The notes: generated by a model from the letters alone, not told the origin. A DNA stretch of 64,000 bases from Eunapius fragilis (GCA_963681505.1 OY811972.1:6037350-6101349); one strand, 5' to 3'; positions 9,400 to 21,364 are shown, counted from the first letter of the stretch. A program made the numbers and translations.

Positions 9400-10130
9400 A
9401 ACACTCACCCCAGATCATAATAATTGGTGTCATACAATTGATCTTTGTGGCCTGGGCAGCCATGCTGTGTATACATGTAATGTTAGGGGTTTGTATCAGT
9501 GGTGGACAGGTCTAGAGCCATGAGCCTTACCAAAGGTTCTAGCAATACACTGAGGTGAGCTTAAGTGATGGAAATCACTGAGCCAATTGTGGTTAGCAGG
9601 CTTATCATAATGGTGGGGGTAGTCGACCCCTATGACATGAGATGAGTCCACACAGACATGGATGGGTCAAGATGAAGGGCAATTAATGGAATCACAGAAA
9701 GCCAGCTCTGAAACTATCTCTCCATAGCATCAGAGATTCTTCTTAGCCTGGATACATGTCTTTTATATTGAAAACCTCAACGGCTAAGGGTGATGATGCA
9801 TGGTTGTGCACCTACCTACAGTAGCTGCTGGTGCTACTCAAACTGATAAGTTAGTACTTAGAATCATGGGACATGAGCATCTAGTGGAGGCCATAGGTAC
9901 ATCAGTGGAAGCCAAACAGGAGCAGAAGAAGAAAAAAAAAATCAAAATTGCATATGAGGTAAATTAAGGACCAACAGGCTCTAGTGGTGGAGGTACAAGT
10001 GTGGGTGTACCGAGCAGAATGGAGAGTGGGTGGTTTGCACTTGTGTATGTGTGTGTGTTTGTTTGTTTGTGTGAGTGGGTGTGTTTGTGCATGCATGCCT
10101 GTGTGCATAAGTATTTGTTTAGGTACTAAA
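9400..10130. other. No gene recognised
   Basis: Only short ORFs without motifs. TG-rich runs (about 10043-10095) make the sequence partly microsatellite. Any upstream exons of the minus-strand receptor could hide here but none could be defended. Confidence 0.4.
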
Positions 10131-10139
10131 CTTGGTTTA

Positions 10140-11940
10140 ATGTCTGGTAAATGGGATCGGAGCCTATATGTCTGGAAAATCTCTGAGGACACTCTCACCT
10201 CTATTGAGACCAAATGTGTCTAATAAGGGAGCCTATAGGTCTAGCAAAGCATAACCCTCACCTCTATTCAAACCATCACACCTTTTACCCCCTCAATGAT
10301 ACTGCTAAACTGATATGGTTCCAGGTCCATGCATATATAAACAGTGGTGGTTGGTGGGCATCACTCAGTCTTAAATTCAGCTACATGTAAAGCACTGCTG
10401 CCTGAATCGCTTACCCACCCACCACTCCACCTGTGCATTGATTGTACTTGTACACATGTTTGCTGTGTTATTGCTCAACTATCAATGGTGGGCGGCACCC
10501 TTCGGGCTTCTACACCCTGACCTAACCACTTAACCATGACCAGCGTCATGGTGGCACTGGCCGACCCAATGGTAACCAGCGTTACCCATTGGTCCCAGTT
10601 AGGCTCAGCGGTGGGGGGTCAGCACCCCTTGGCAGACCCGACTGGCTGGCTGCTGCCTGCCCCCTTTATGGGCAAACAACATACTTATCAGTCAAACTCG
10701 CAAAGGGGGACAGGGCAACTCATAGTTTACATGTGCAGGTACAACTGTCAGCATACGAGAGCATTTAGACAGCATTAACTGTGCATTCTTGTAGTGCAGG
10801 TTCACATCTAGTAAGTGTGCTCATAGCAACAAGAGACAACAGGGAAATTAGATAATAATTTTACAAAGCAGAGGCCAGTTCTGTGTATGTGTGTGTGCAT
10901 GTGTGTGTGTGTGATGAATGACTGCCAAAGCCATTTTAATGTGTACATATGCACACGTTTGTGATTGAAGCATGACTCCTGTGTGTGTGTACGTGAATGT
11001 GCGTGCATGTGCATGTGGGTTTGTGTGCATGTGTGTGTGTGCATGTGCATGCATATGTTTAAAAGTGCAAAAGGCAACAAGAAGACCTGTTGGTAATTGC
11101 CAGACCAAGGAAACACAAATTTACACAAACAATAAACATGTGACTGCAGTTGCAAGTGTATGCTAGTGCTTGTGTGTGGTGTGTATGTGTGTGCATACAT
11201 AAACGTGCACATTAATACACAAGACAATTTAGACAAAGGTACGGCTCCAATAGAAAAAACATGTGATGAATAGGATGGCAGCTAAAAACGTTTGTATGTG
11301 GGTCGACAATTAGGAAATAAAATAGCAAAGCATTGATGTTGATGCGTGAATGACTGACTGCCCATGGTGTGTGTGTACATGTGTGTGTATAAGTGCACAT
11401 TGCAACACTAAATTCCCAGCTAAATATAAATTCTAGCCTGGAGTATCTTCTGGGAAAACCTCACTTTCATTCTACCCTGAGCCTAAATGTCTGGGAAAGC
11501 CTTGCCTCATTTAACTCATTTCCTCATACTCCATCTACCACACTGTCCCCAAAATATTGACACCTGGTATGGTTCCAGGTCACACATTTAAATGTAAAGG
11601 ATGGAAGGGGTGGGCTGCAATCACTCAGTTTACAGCTAAATTCCAGCTGCATAGCTTACCACTTGTGCATTGACTGAACTTATACATGCATTGCTATACT
11701 ATTGTTAATGCATCAATGGCAGGCAGCACCCTTTAGGCATTTACCCTTACCTAACCACCTTACCTTGACCAGTGTCAAGTTGTGGGCTAACCAAATGGTA
11801 ACCTTGGTTCCAGTCACACTCACGGTAGGGGGACAGCACACCCACTGTCGCCTGACCCCTTTTTGGGCAAACAACCAATTATGCCAAGCACACCACCAAT
11901 TGGAAACTAAGCATGAGGGAGCATTCTGACAGAATTAAAA
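10140..11940. repeat. Two diverged copies of a ~0.55-kb repeat with TG tracts
   Basis: The segments 10140-10790 and 11430-11935 share an ordered series of similar blocks: TATGGTTCCAGGTC, CATCACTCAG/AATCACTCAG, ACTTGTGCATTGA, AGGCAGCACCCTT, CCTAACCAC and GACCAGTGTCA. Between them lie GT-rich tracts (10880-11050, 11170-11195). They look like an old tandem duplication of a non-coding repeat. A pure (GT)n tract follows at about 11988-12027. Confidence 0.65.
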
Positions 11941-11987
11941 TGACACAATTGCTGTGATCTGAGGTTGTGTATGAATGTGAGTGTGTG

Positions 11988-12029
<42 letters not shown>

Positions 12030-12169
12030 ACTTATGGATTTTATTTTGTATGGATATTATTTTGTAGAACCAAATATAATTGGTTCACCAATGAAGATAA
12101 AAGAGGTTTTAGTAGGCCAATGAGAGTACTACATGTTGGTAAATACATGTAGCTACAAGGGGGTGCATG

Positions 12170-13660
12170 TTTGATATATATATATATATATATATCTGTG
12201 CGTGTGCAGAAGTCAAAAAGGAAGGGTGCGTTTCAGATTAAGCTAGCCATAGGCACCGTGCACTTTCATGCTCTGCAGCGTTGTGCACGCATAAATAAAG
12301 CAGTTTGACCGAGCCAACACGCTCGATTTCTACGTGCATGCGCTACAGAGTACGTACCGTGTTGCGCAGGCTGATGGCAGCTGAATCCACGTATTACGAA
12401 TCTTTAGCTTCTGCTCACTATTTTGAAGAAGCCAAGAAGGGGAACAGAACCAGACGTTTGCAAGAAGCCGCGTACATGTACTTGTTGTATATTGTATAGG
12501 TGGGCGGAGACATAGTTATTGAACAGGAAGTAATTGCATATTCATGTCCTCGATGCCAGTCGTAATAGATAAATGGCGCGAAACGACCGGGAAATATGCA
12601 ATTACTTTGCACAGTTGTATCCCCGCAACGGATAAGGAAAAAATTAACGAACAGAACAAATCAATAGGGACAGGATCCCTCTACGTACAAACCAAACTAG
12701 GAGTGAATTGAATTTTCCTGCCGAAAGATATGGCGGGTTTGAACCCCAAGAGGTATCGGACGTTGTAACACCTGCACGAAGCTAATGCAAGAGCCCATAA
12801 TCGATTTTACCAGAGGGAAATGATGTCGTATGAAGTGTTGAAAATAGGAAGTCAATAGCTTTTACGGTTCGGGAGATGCAGCGATTTCAAAGAGAGTCAT
12901 TTTTATAACTTTATATATATATACGCGATAGGCAATTTTCGCGTGAACTGTCCCATATATATATATATCTGTGCGTGTGCAGAAGTCAAAAAGGAAGGGT
13001 GCGTTTTAGATTAAGCTAGCCCTAGACACCGTGCACTTACATGCTCTGCAGCGTTGTGCACGCATAAATGAAGCAGTTTGACCGAGCCAACACGCTCGAT
13101 TTCTACGTGCATGCGCTACAGAGTATGTACCGTGTTGCGCAGGCTGATGGCAGCTGAACCCACGTATTAGCTTCTGCTCGCTATGTCGAAGAAGCCAAGA
13201 AGGGGAACAGAACCAGACGTTTGCAAGAAGCGAAAACGCCGCGTACTTGTTGTATAGTGTATAGATGGGCGGAGACATAACAGGAAGTAATTGCATTTCA
13301 TGTCCTCGATGCCAGTCGTAATAGATAAATGGCGCGAAACGACCGGGAAATATGCAATTACTTTGCACAGTTGTATCCCCGTAACGGATACAGAAAAAAT
13401 AAACGAACAGAACAAATCAATAGGTACAAGATATGGCGGATTTGAACCCCAAGGGGTATCAGACGTTGTAACACTGGCACGAAGCAAATGCAAGAGCCCA
13501 TAATCGATTTTACCAGAGGGAAATGATGTAGTATGAAGTATTGAAAATAGGAAGTCAATGGCGTTTACCGTTCCGAAGTTATAGCGATTCGAACGCGAGT
13601 CATTTTTATAACTTTAATATATTATAGCGAAGGCTCATTTTCGCGTGAACTGACCCATAT
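12170..13660. repeat. Tandem duplication of a ~0.75-kb repeat
   Basis: 12180-12955 and 12965-13660 are near copies, each opening with a TA-repeat then CTGTGCGTGTGCAGAAGTCA and ending GAACTG(T/A)CCCATATAT. The second copy lacks small blocks present in the first. An inverted, more diverged relative lies at 34310-34830 and a distant partial one at 20230-20510, so this is a dispersed repeat family that also duplicated locally. Small ORFs here are not conserved in frame between copies. Confidence 0.8.
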
Positions 13661-14182
13661 ATGCAGACTCTTTGAAGTGTAAATGCAAATGCATGCATGT
13701 TGTTAAAGATTAGCGGATTTTCAAAGAAGTGAAATGTCCTCTATACATCCATTATTACGCAATAGACTATCGCGGATCAATGAGTTATTGTATGTTATAC
13801 AGAACAAAGTATTCGCATGTTTTATTCTTCGAGTATACAACTCATTATTTGGTCTGCGACATATTCACATATGCGTATACCAGAATGGCCGAAATCAATT
13901 CAATGCTTTGAACTGCTGTCATGAATTTTGAATCACTCATGTATGAACAATATAAATAAATCAATGGTTATTACAAGCTCTTTAAAACATCCTTGCCGAA
14001 AAGGGACGTGTTATTACAATTTCCAGTACAAGCTATATAAAAATGCATGCAGCGTTGCATTGATCCGCGATAGTCTATTGCATAATAATGGATGTATAGA
14101 GGACATTTCACTTCTTTGAAAAAATCTGCTAATCTTAAACAACATGCATGCATTTACACTTCAAAGATCCTGCATATATGAT
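13657..14182. repeat. Palindromic MITE with ~125-bp arms
   Basis: 13657-13783 and 14061-14182 are inverted copies; shared blocks include CTTTGAAGTGTAAATGCA, GTGAAATGTCCTCTATACAT and GACTATCGCGGATCAATG. The ~275-bp centre shows no coding sequence. It adjoins the broken end of the transposase at 14416 and may mark where that element was truncated. Confidence 0.8.
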
Positions 14183-14415
14183 TATAAATATATTATTTGG
14201 ATCCACAAATAAATACATAAAATAAAATGCACACTGATATTCATGCACATGCAGTATATAGGACCTGGACATTCCTGAATGTCATGCACTTGCACGACTA
14301 GTAGCCTTCTTAAGTTTTTATGCTTTACCTTAGTATTTTCGCTAATTGTATTTGCATTTTTACTAGATTGCAAGCTATCCCATGTAGTACATGGAAATTT
14401 ACTCAATGAATGACT
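14183..14415. other. AT-rich junction next to truncated element
   Basis: Low-complexity AT-rich sequence between the MITE and the end of the transposase remnant. No terminal inverted repeat of the CACTA type (CACAGCC) was found here, so the element's other half is missing. Confidence 0.5.
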
Positions 14416-15639
14416 TCAACAAAAGTTTGGAAAACATGGACTAGTGGGACAAACTATCTCCACCAAACTCTGGAATGCTTTCCACAGTTTTCCATCAAAT
14501 ATGTCTGTTAGAACTCCATTAGTGCTTCTGTGGCCATGACTGTAGTTTATTACATCCAAAAACTTTGGCATTCTTAACCTATGAGCCAATGATTCGATGA
14601 CACTTTTATAGCAGAATACTTTTTTTGGCACTAACTTTGTCTTCCCAGAAGTCTGCTTAACTTCTTTCATTAAAAGCAGGCCACAAGGAGTCCGAAATCG
14701 TTTTTGGCGATGATTAGGAAACTCAACAAATCTGCATTTCTTAGAACACATCACTCCTCTAACATTTTCAATGTAATCCACAACAGTATATAGGGAATGA
14801 CATTTGCTGCATATTATCAACTGTTTAAAGTTATCATTTATTCCCAATGTTCTCATAGCAGAAGCTAGTGTTAAAGGAATGCCAAACTGAGCATCTGGGC
14901 TATCTTTCAGCAGAAGATTAATCAAGACATTCAATAATTTCAATAAAACTTTCACTGCATTGTCTGCAACCTTACATATGCTCTTCCATATCAGAACAAA
15001 TAGTAATATGTACTGCAGAACATACAATGAGTTGGGATTATGCGTCACTGGAGGTTGTTGTGCGGTGTGTACATGGCCATCAGAACCAATAAATATATCT
15101 TCAGTTTCTTCTGTGGTTTCCATGTCACTCTGAATGTCATTAGACAAACTATGACCTTCCACTTCAACTAAATCCTATATGAAAAAAAATTGTTTGATTG
15201 GTTAGAGGTACCTCACAAAACTAATTCATGCATGAATTATTATTATTAGATTGTGATTTCTTACCTGTAAAGTGTCTCGACCCAGTGTATCTGATTATTC
15301 TGACGAAGACAGATCATAAGATGAATAATCATTTTTAGAGTCATCAAAGGCACTTGTATCCATACTGACACTAAATGTGTCAGCCTCGCATTCATTAGCC
15401 TGCTGATGAGGAGCTGCTGTTTTTTCTGCCACTGCCCTGTCTCGAAAGAGTAGAATTGTTGCATATGCAATTAGTATGCGGAGCGACAAAGACGAATCCG
15501 CAATGGGGGCAAAGCTTTCTCTTTGTTGGCGCTTGCATTTAAAACGCTTTTGAAAATTATGGAGGGGAAAACAACGTGATTCATGTAAATTGTCATGTGC
15601 ACTGGCGCGGAATCGCACATGCTGACAAAGCAGCTGCAC
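14416..15639 (-). pseudogene. Truncated CACTA/TNP2-like transposase, N-terminal part
   Basis: Two blocks on minus. 15295-15639 is an N-terminal region and 14416-15162 carries a cysteine motif (ICSKCHSLYTVVDYI ... CSKKCRFVEFPNH) followed by TPCGLLLMKEV, RMPKFLDVINYSHGH and VLTDIFDGKLWKAF. This is the pre-catalytic part of TNP2/Transposase_21-like transposases that I know from animals and fungi; the catalytic domain should follow but the reading ends in a stop at 14416. The gene faces away from an accessory gene on plus (15676-16910), the same layout as the intact element at 20620-27133. Confidence 0.7.
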
Positions 15640-15675
15640 AGCTATTTGAAACTAGGTCAATGCGATAAGGCATAC

Positions 15676-16910
15676 AATGGCTGGAACGTTTTATGGTGCT
15701 GTTACAACCCCTAGCAGTAGTACATCCAGACCGAGAGGCAGAACAATTCAGCTTACACCTGCCCACTCACCACGACCTGGAGCCGACGACGATGCCAATG
15801 GATAGCTGCAGCCATCGATAGCAGATGTCATGAAGATCGTAGAGACACAACAGAAGGAGATTGAAAAGCTCAGAAGGCTAACAGAAGACCAATACTACAA
15901 TGGTGATATTAGCAAAAACTCTCGAGGCTGCTCAGTCATCCGCGGAGAGCAGGAGTACAGCTGTACCAAAGGATGCGTTGGTTAGTCCCTTATGTCGTAT
16001 GATTATAATTGTAAAACATGCACCTTGAATAAAAGGAAAGGTGAAACTGTCGTATTCCGCAAAGGGAGACGACCATCAATTTGAATTCACTGAAAGGTTC
16101 ATCATATTTTGCTGTAAGACAAGCATGCATATCCAGGCATTAACATCTTGCCTCGAAATAACCTTCAGGGCTGACAGTCCGCATAATAGAAGAATATTAA
16201 GACAGAGATGTGTCGACTGAACAGTATCGCTCCGTACTGCACACCGTGAGTTTCAAAGTTCATGTGGCCTGCATTCCGTTATTTTGTTATTAAGGAGCTG
16301 TCCATAGGCACTTTGAAAGCTTGAAGCGTGCTAATGTTGAAGAAAACGCAGTAGGAAACGATTACAGAAAGTGAAAAAGGATCGTCTGAAGCGTAAAAAA
16401 GCAGCGCGAACTCACATAGTAAGCCTACAGATGCATACATATTTATATAGTATGTTTTCAGTGATGAGCACTAAACTGTGTGTTTAGCTTTTTGAAAAAC
16501 GAAAAGTGATGGTATGGCCAAACGCGCATCCCCTGTGGGATAAAATAACAATTCAGTTCATGACTGACGAGAGCGATCGAAGTGGTGACAATACCATTGT
16601 CAGACATCAGCTTCCTTGGAGGTCTGACAGTAAGTTTGCCGCATCATCTGTAGCCTTTAAATACACAAGTATTTCAGTTCTAAATGCATTCATTGCAAAA
16701 TTGGACGAACAGCATGAGAAAAACCGTGGCTCGTGTTTGGTGGAGGGGAAAAGAAGAGCGACCGGATCCCCTTCACAACGGCCTCCACCAGAAGGATACC
16801 CACCTGCCTTCGTCAAAACTGTCCTCCTACCTGCACTGGAAGTGCCGACTGCGGCGGCTGAAGCAGAAATCGAACAGGATGACTCGGATTTTAATCCCAA
16901 TGACTTTTAG
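15676..16910 (+). pseudogene. Accessory protein gene of truncated CACTA-like element
   Basis: The first exon starts at 15676 (MAGTFYGAVTTPSSSTSRPR) and would run to a GT donor at about 15980, but TAG at 15805-15807 interrupts it after DDANG. A coiled stretch (VETQQKEIEKLRRLTEDQ) follows. The last exon, open 16506-16910, reads HPLWDKITIQFMTDESD ... VRHQLPWRSDSKF ... and ends acidic (EIEQDDSDFNPNDF). The PWRS-type motif near a divergent transposase recalls proteins I have seen with TNP2-like elements, but I cannot assign a function. Intermediate exons (about 16030-16490) are uncertain. Confidence 0.5.
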
Positions 16911-17329
16911 TATGCATGCAAATTAGTGTTGATAATACATCTTTTAAAACAGCAGTTGTTATGAGTTATGGAAAGGTTTGGGGGTGGTTTGCACGGAGAT
17001 GTGCGGAATGATATACTGAGTGTGAAGTGCGATATACAGACTCGTATCGACTCATAATGAACCTCCCCCCTCAGGCCCTTCGGATCATCGGGACCTGCGC
17101 GAGTGGGTTCCATAGTAGGAATCCTGCAGTATCATGAATGTCATTAAAACAGGGACGGCCAAGAGTCGGGTCACTTCACTCTTAGTGGCAATCGAGCGAT
17201 ATCAAATAGGAAAACAGTTCTGCGTTTTTTCCATTTCATCATACTGTGTACTTTTAGAGAACAAAAAAACTCGATCCCATCGTCCGTACCCAATCCATTT
17301 AAAATTTCTCCCCTCCGTCAGAAATTTGG

Positions 17330-17617
17330 AGAGATCCAAACAATGGGAACCTTCATTTACACACTTCGGTATTTATATGCATGTCTCGCTAATCAGTATA
17401 CTATTTATTTATATACGGTACCATCATATCAATACTGGTACAAGCTGTTATCAATAGACATACGACAAAGATAACAAGCTAGATACCAATTGATAACATG
17501 TGGTAACAATTTCAATCCTGGTACAATGTTGTCAGCGCTATTATCATGATACATCTGGCTTGATACAGGTTGATTGGCTTATCAATATTGTTACCATACT
17601 GTAAACTGCTGGCTGTG
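17330..17617. repeat. Terminus and subterminal repeats of truncated CACTA-like element
   Basis: 17611-17617 reads GGCTGTG followed by TA, exactly matching the right end of the intact element (27127-27133). Inside it the words GGTACAAG, GGTAACAA, GGTACAAT and TGATACAG recur every 20-40 bp between about 17415 and 17605, like the subterminal repeats of CACTA elements where the element's DNA-binding protein acts. The opposite end is missing. Confidence 0.65.
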
Positions 17618-17789
17618 TAGCAATTACACTCGTAATTAAGTAGCACCGTGACGTCCCTACGGGCTGCAATTTGATTGGTTCTCCAAAATATAGGATCCAA
17701 GAACTCGACCGACCCACTTTCCACGTAGCTGTTGGGATTCCGAGTCTGGGTACGAGACTAACCGTTGGCTTAAATTGTCCGGCGCGGGA

Positions 17790-17950
17790 AAAAGTTTCGT
17801 GTTCCCATCCTTGGATTTTGATCCTTGTTCCCAGGGTTTTCCCAGGTTGCAGTTTTCTTTGCTAACCACATCTAAGGTACAATGTTGACATAAGCCATTC
17901 CTCCCTGGGAATGTGGATCAAAATCAAAGGATGGGAAGACAAAACTATTT
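17790..17950. repeat. Palindrome
   Basis: CCCATCCTTGGATTTTGATC (about 17803-17824) is mirrored by GATCAAAATCAAAGGATGGG near 17916-17936, with TTCCCAGGG/CCCTGGGAA also paired. A short MITE-like hairpin with no ORF. Confidence 0.65.
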
Positions 17951-18055
17951 CCTGTGTGGGGGGCCCCCATTTCGCATCCCTCACCTTTGCCATCACTGTG
18001 GATCAAATGTGGACATGCTTGGCACTGCAGCTGGCACTCACGGGCTCAGTTCGGG

Positions 18056-18370
18056 TCAGGAGCTTGAATTTAAATTTATATGGTTCCGTTGACGGTTCGA
18101 TCGAAACGCTAGTTCTCCGAAGCCACCAGGCCTTGTTGCGAAACAAGCCTGAACGGACCCTGCCAGCAACGGAAGAAGCTCCTCTGTCCACCGTCTCTCT
18201 GGTATCTCAGCTTGTGTCACATATATCTCGAAACGAGTCAGCCACAACACCAGGTCCGTCGCTTCTTTAAAGCGGAAAGGAGGCCTTAAGCTCATCCTTT
18301 CCGCTTGTACTTCCGGAATTAGCCGTTCCTTGCTATCGGCCGAGTGCTCCGCCTTATCCACGGGTTCTAC
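18056..18370 (-). pseudogene. Ty3/gypsy gag fragment
   Basis: Minus-strand reading gives FRFKEATDLVLWLTRFEIYV and EIPERRWTEELLPLLAGSVQ, resembling the N-terminal Gag region of the element at 5627-7153 (FAGKGADFAIWIQRIELYFK). At the place of the expected start codon the sequence is ACG (plus-strand 18371-18373), not ATG. The fragment ends at about 18056 and no pol follows. An old, truncated relative of the intact element. Confidence 0.75.
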
Positions 18371-18371
18371 C

Positions 18372-18389
18372 GTCCCACTCCTGACACCA
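18372..18389 (-). promoter_or_regulatory. Primer binding site of the degraded LTR element
   Basis: On minus TGGTGTCAGGAGTGGGAC lies one base from the LTR; it differs only in the last base from the site at 7152-7169 and points to the same tRNA primer. Confidence 0.8.
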
Positions 18390-18390
18390 A

Positions 18391-18515
18391 TGTAATATAA
18401 TCACATTAGAGCAGTACAGTCAGACTGAATAACATAGCAACGTCTCACTTAAAATAGTTCCACGGTGACCATACAATATAATTGGCTAGTTAGCAACTAC
18501 AGTTAAATCATTACA
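18391..18515 (-). repeat. LTR of the degraded Ty3/gypsy element
   Basis: About 125 bp with perfect 6-bp inverted ends TGTAAT...ATTACA, directly beside the primer binding site. Its length is close to the 128-bp LTRs of the intact element but the sequence is different. No second LTR was found in the window. Confidence 0.65.
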
Positions 18516-18951
18516 CTAATATTCGTTTATACAGTTTCGTCGTGCCCACCTGTCTGTAAAGGTTGAGGTACTAGCAGGCTATGGGCTAGGCACAGACCAT
18601 GTCAACTCCCGCAGACCCGCACTGCAGATGTCCTTGTTCAGGGATGGGACAGGCGAAAAACCAGCTGTCTTCGATGTAACAGTTACATCTGTTCTTTCCT
18701 CTGCCACCATAAACAAAGCTAGTGAAGCAGTGGGGGCGGCAGCCTTTCCAGCTGCTGATCACGAGGCTAGGAAGCCTGCTGCTAATGATGACAAGTGCCA
18801 GGAATTGGGATAATTTCCGAGGCAGCAACTGGGGCAAAGAAGCTCAGTGTACATTCTCCCAACTAGTCTCTTTGCGTGCAGGGCCGTAGAAAACTTTTAT
18901 GTTTGGGGGTTCACAATAGGCGTAATTGAGTCACTAATATTCGTTTATACA
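18514..18951 (+). mobile_element. Truncated non-LTR-type ORF fragment between 20-bp direct repeats
   Basis: The plus strand at 18605-18890 reads RPALQMSLFRDGTGEKPAVF, DVTVTSVLSSATINKASEAV and, after a stop and a frameshift, NWGKEAQCTFSQLVSLRA. This is the C-terminal end of a reverse-transcriptase polyprotein family common in marine invertebrates (PADI...G.PAALDVTV ... YG.WG.EA..TFSRLAS). The sequence CACTAATATTCGTTTATACA occurs at 18514-18533 and again at 18932-18951, consistent with a long target-site duplication around a 5'-truncated insertion. No poly(A) tail is visible. Confidence 0.65.
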
Positions 18952-18981
18952 TTTTTAACAATTATAGTAATAAACATAAAT

Positions 18982-19640
18982 CTTGGGGGGGGGGGGGGGG
19001 TGGGGGTGGGGGGTGGGCATGTGCCCCACCAAGCTCACCCTTATCTATACGACCTTGGCTTGCCATTGGCCATGCCAGCTCTAAAGCAAAAAAGCTGCAG
19101 CGATATATGATCATCTCTTGTGAGATCAGTGGCCAGGGCCACAGGAATTTTGGAAGAGGGGGTCTGTCATGAATAATCAACAGGGGAGGGTGCGGAAGGG
19201 GGTGTGCCCTTTCCCGCGCGAAGCGCGCAAGCTTTTTTGGGGTCCCGCACTTGTGCACTGGATGATACGCTATATTACGTGGGATGTTGTTAATTGCTTT
19301 CGTTAATAGTATTGATACTTAATTTTATTCATCATCAGATCTGAAGGGGGGGGGGGGGGGGGGTCCGGACACCACCGACCCCCCCCCCCCCCCCCGACCC
19401 CCCCCCCCCCGTATCCGCCACTGCAGGGCTATCTTAGGGAAGCTAGTGCATGTGTAGTAGAACTGTTGTGTATATTTTAGATATCTGTATTTAGTTGGTG
19501 CATAAATTAATATCTTGTATCTTGTATTCCATTTATACTTTTAATAATTAGTAAATGTCTGATACAGAAATTTGGGGGGGGGGGGGGGGGGGGGGGGGGG
19601 CGTATGTGCCCTTCTCACCCCCCCCCCTCCCCCCAAGCTC
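18982..19640. repeat. Repeated poly-G/poly-C tracts
   Basis: Long G runs at about 18985-19015, 19345-19363 and 19574-19600 are each followed by C runs and a similar downstream text (GTGCCC...CACC...AAGCTC, then CCTTATCTA or CTCTTATCTA). The first and third blocks look like copies of one repeat with a homopolymer core. Such tracts may form G-quadruplexes and are error-prone in assembly. Confidence 0.6.
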
Positions 19641-20020
19641 CCTCTTATCTAGATCTATGGCCTCGGTGAATGAATATAGAAAGTAGAGCTATGCAATTTC
19701 TAAAGCTATAGAGATACTTTTCAGACTTGAGCGCTGGATGTTCTTTTTAACTGGGTCCATTATTGCCTACTGCCATGACCTATTTGTGTGCTATGACAAC
19801 AGCTAGGGGATCCATTCATGTGTTAACAGTAACCAAGCTCTTCAATAAGTTCAACCTTTTCATGAATATGAAGGATAGCCTGATGTGAATGAATTAAAAA
19901 ATATATAGCATTCCTTATTGTATTACGATGCATGCGCCTCAGAAATTTCTCTTCATTTCACTTGTATCAAGTGATACCTACCCAACAAGGCTCCACCCCT
20001 TTCAACATATATACAGTGGT
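19641..20020. other. No gene recognised
   Basis: AT-rich sequence with short ORFs only; no motif, splice structure or repeat unit was recognised. Confidence 0.4.
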
Positions 20021-20027
20021 CTGTATA

Positions 20028-20235
20028 AGCCACCTACACACTAGCTAGCCACTTACACACTAGTCACCTATTCACTAGCCACCTCCACACTAGCCACCTA
20101 CACACTAGCCACCTACACCTGCACACTATAGCCACCTACACATTAAGCACCTACACTAGCCACCTACAAAATAGCCACCTATACACTAGCCACCTTCGTA
20201 CACATTAGCCAGCAACCTACACACTAAACACCTAT
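20028..20235. repeat. Minisatellite, unit CACCTACACACTAGC
   Basis: About a dozen imperfect 15-19 bp units around CCACCTACACACTAG, with degenerate copies toward the right. Not coding. Confidence 0.8.
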
Positions 20236-20515
20236 ATCGCAACGGATAATGTGGCAATCAATAGTGACAGGTCCTTCTATGAAAGTTCCGATTTGGACAC
20301 TCCTGCGGAATGAAATTAAGGTTTTGAACCCCTAGGGGTAATGCCCTTAGAAGTGCTTCAAGGAGTAAAAATGGACGATGTGTCTTGATATATGGAAAAT
20401 ACGAAGTAGATGGCGTTAATAGTTCAGAGGATATAGTGATTTATCAAAACCTCATAGAACATTACATATAGCGAAGTATCATTATCGCGATCCTGCCCCA
20501 TATGTTTTTGCTGGC
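20230..20515. repeat. Distant copy of the 12.2-kb repeat family
   Basis: It keeps the ordered landmarks CGCAACGGATAA, GAACCCC(T)AGGGGTA, GGAAAATACGAAGTA and ATAGCGAAG...CCCCATAT also present in the tandem copies at 12600-12950 and 13370-13660. Heavily diverged. Confidence 0.5.
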
Positions 20516-21364
20516 GGTAATGCTTAATTTAAATTTTCTGCGCATGCGTATAGCCTTTGAGAATTAAAGATATTCAGATCAGATAAGGTAGGTGATATAC
20601 AACTGCCACTTCTTACGTACACAGCCAACTTCGTACAATCTGGTACAGATATGACTGTGCGTACATTCTGTCTCATTTATGTTTATCAACTTGTACCATG
20701 TATGTCAACAAGCTACAATCTGGTACAGAAATGTTTACCAATATGTTACAAAATGAAGCTACATTTTGACTCAAACTGTTAACAATATGTAACAAACCTG
20801 ATAACCAGTCCAGGTACGGTTTGTAGCATTATGTACCAGACACCACAAATCCTTCTCAGAAGCGCATGCGCGAAAGGCAAACCGTCGTACTACCTTTGGA
20901 GGTGAACACACGCGCTACTTTTGTTTTCGCTGTCTCATCTCACGCGCATATTGAATCCGGCATAAGGTTTTCATGGCAATTGTTGAAGTCGTCACTTTGA
21001 ACCAGCGACAATCTTGATTGTTACTTGAAATGCGAGGGCGTGTATATAGACGGAGATATTAGATATTATCTCTGGTATAGACAAGTGTGAGGTGAGGGCG
21101 ATGCATATTTCTCATGTCTTGACAATGAATTAATAATTTATTTCTACCTATTCGAAATAACGCACAATGTTTACACGATATGTTTTAGCAAGATGGCGTG
21201 TATAATATTTCATCGCGGCAATCGGTGCATAGCAAGCCAATCAATGAGTCAGAATATGGCAATAAGGTCAGAATAATTCATCAGGACTTAGTGATCGAAT
21301 CTGGTAGTAGCTGGGGTAGTGCGGATGAGCCTTACTTCGGCCACAATGGAAGAACAAATTTTCC

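Noticed and set aside
9902..10223. ORFs of about 80-103 codons on both strands
   Set aside because: They span TG/CA-rich sequence; no start context, domain or splice pattern.
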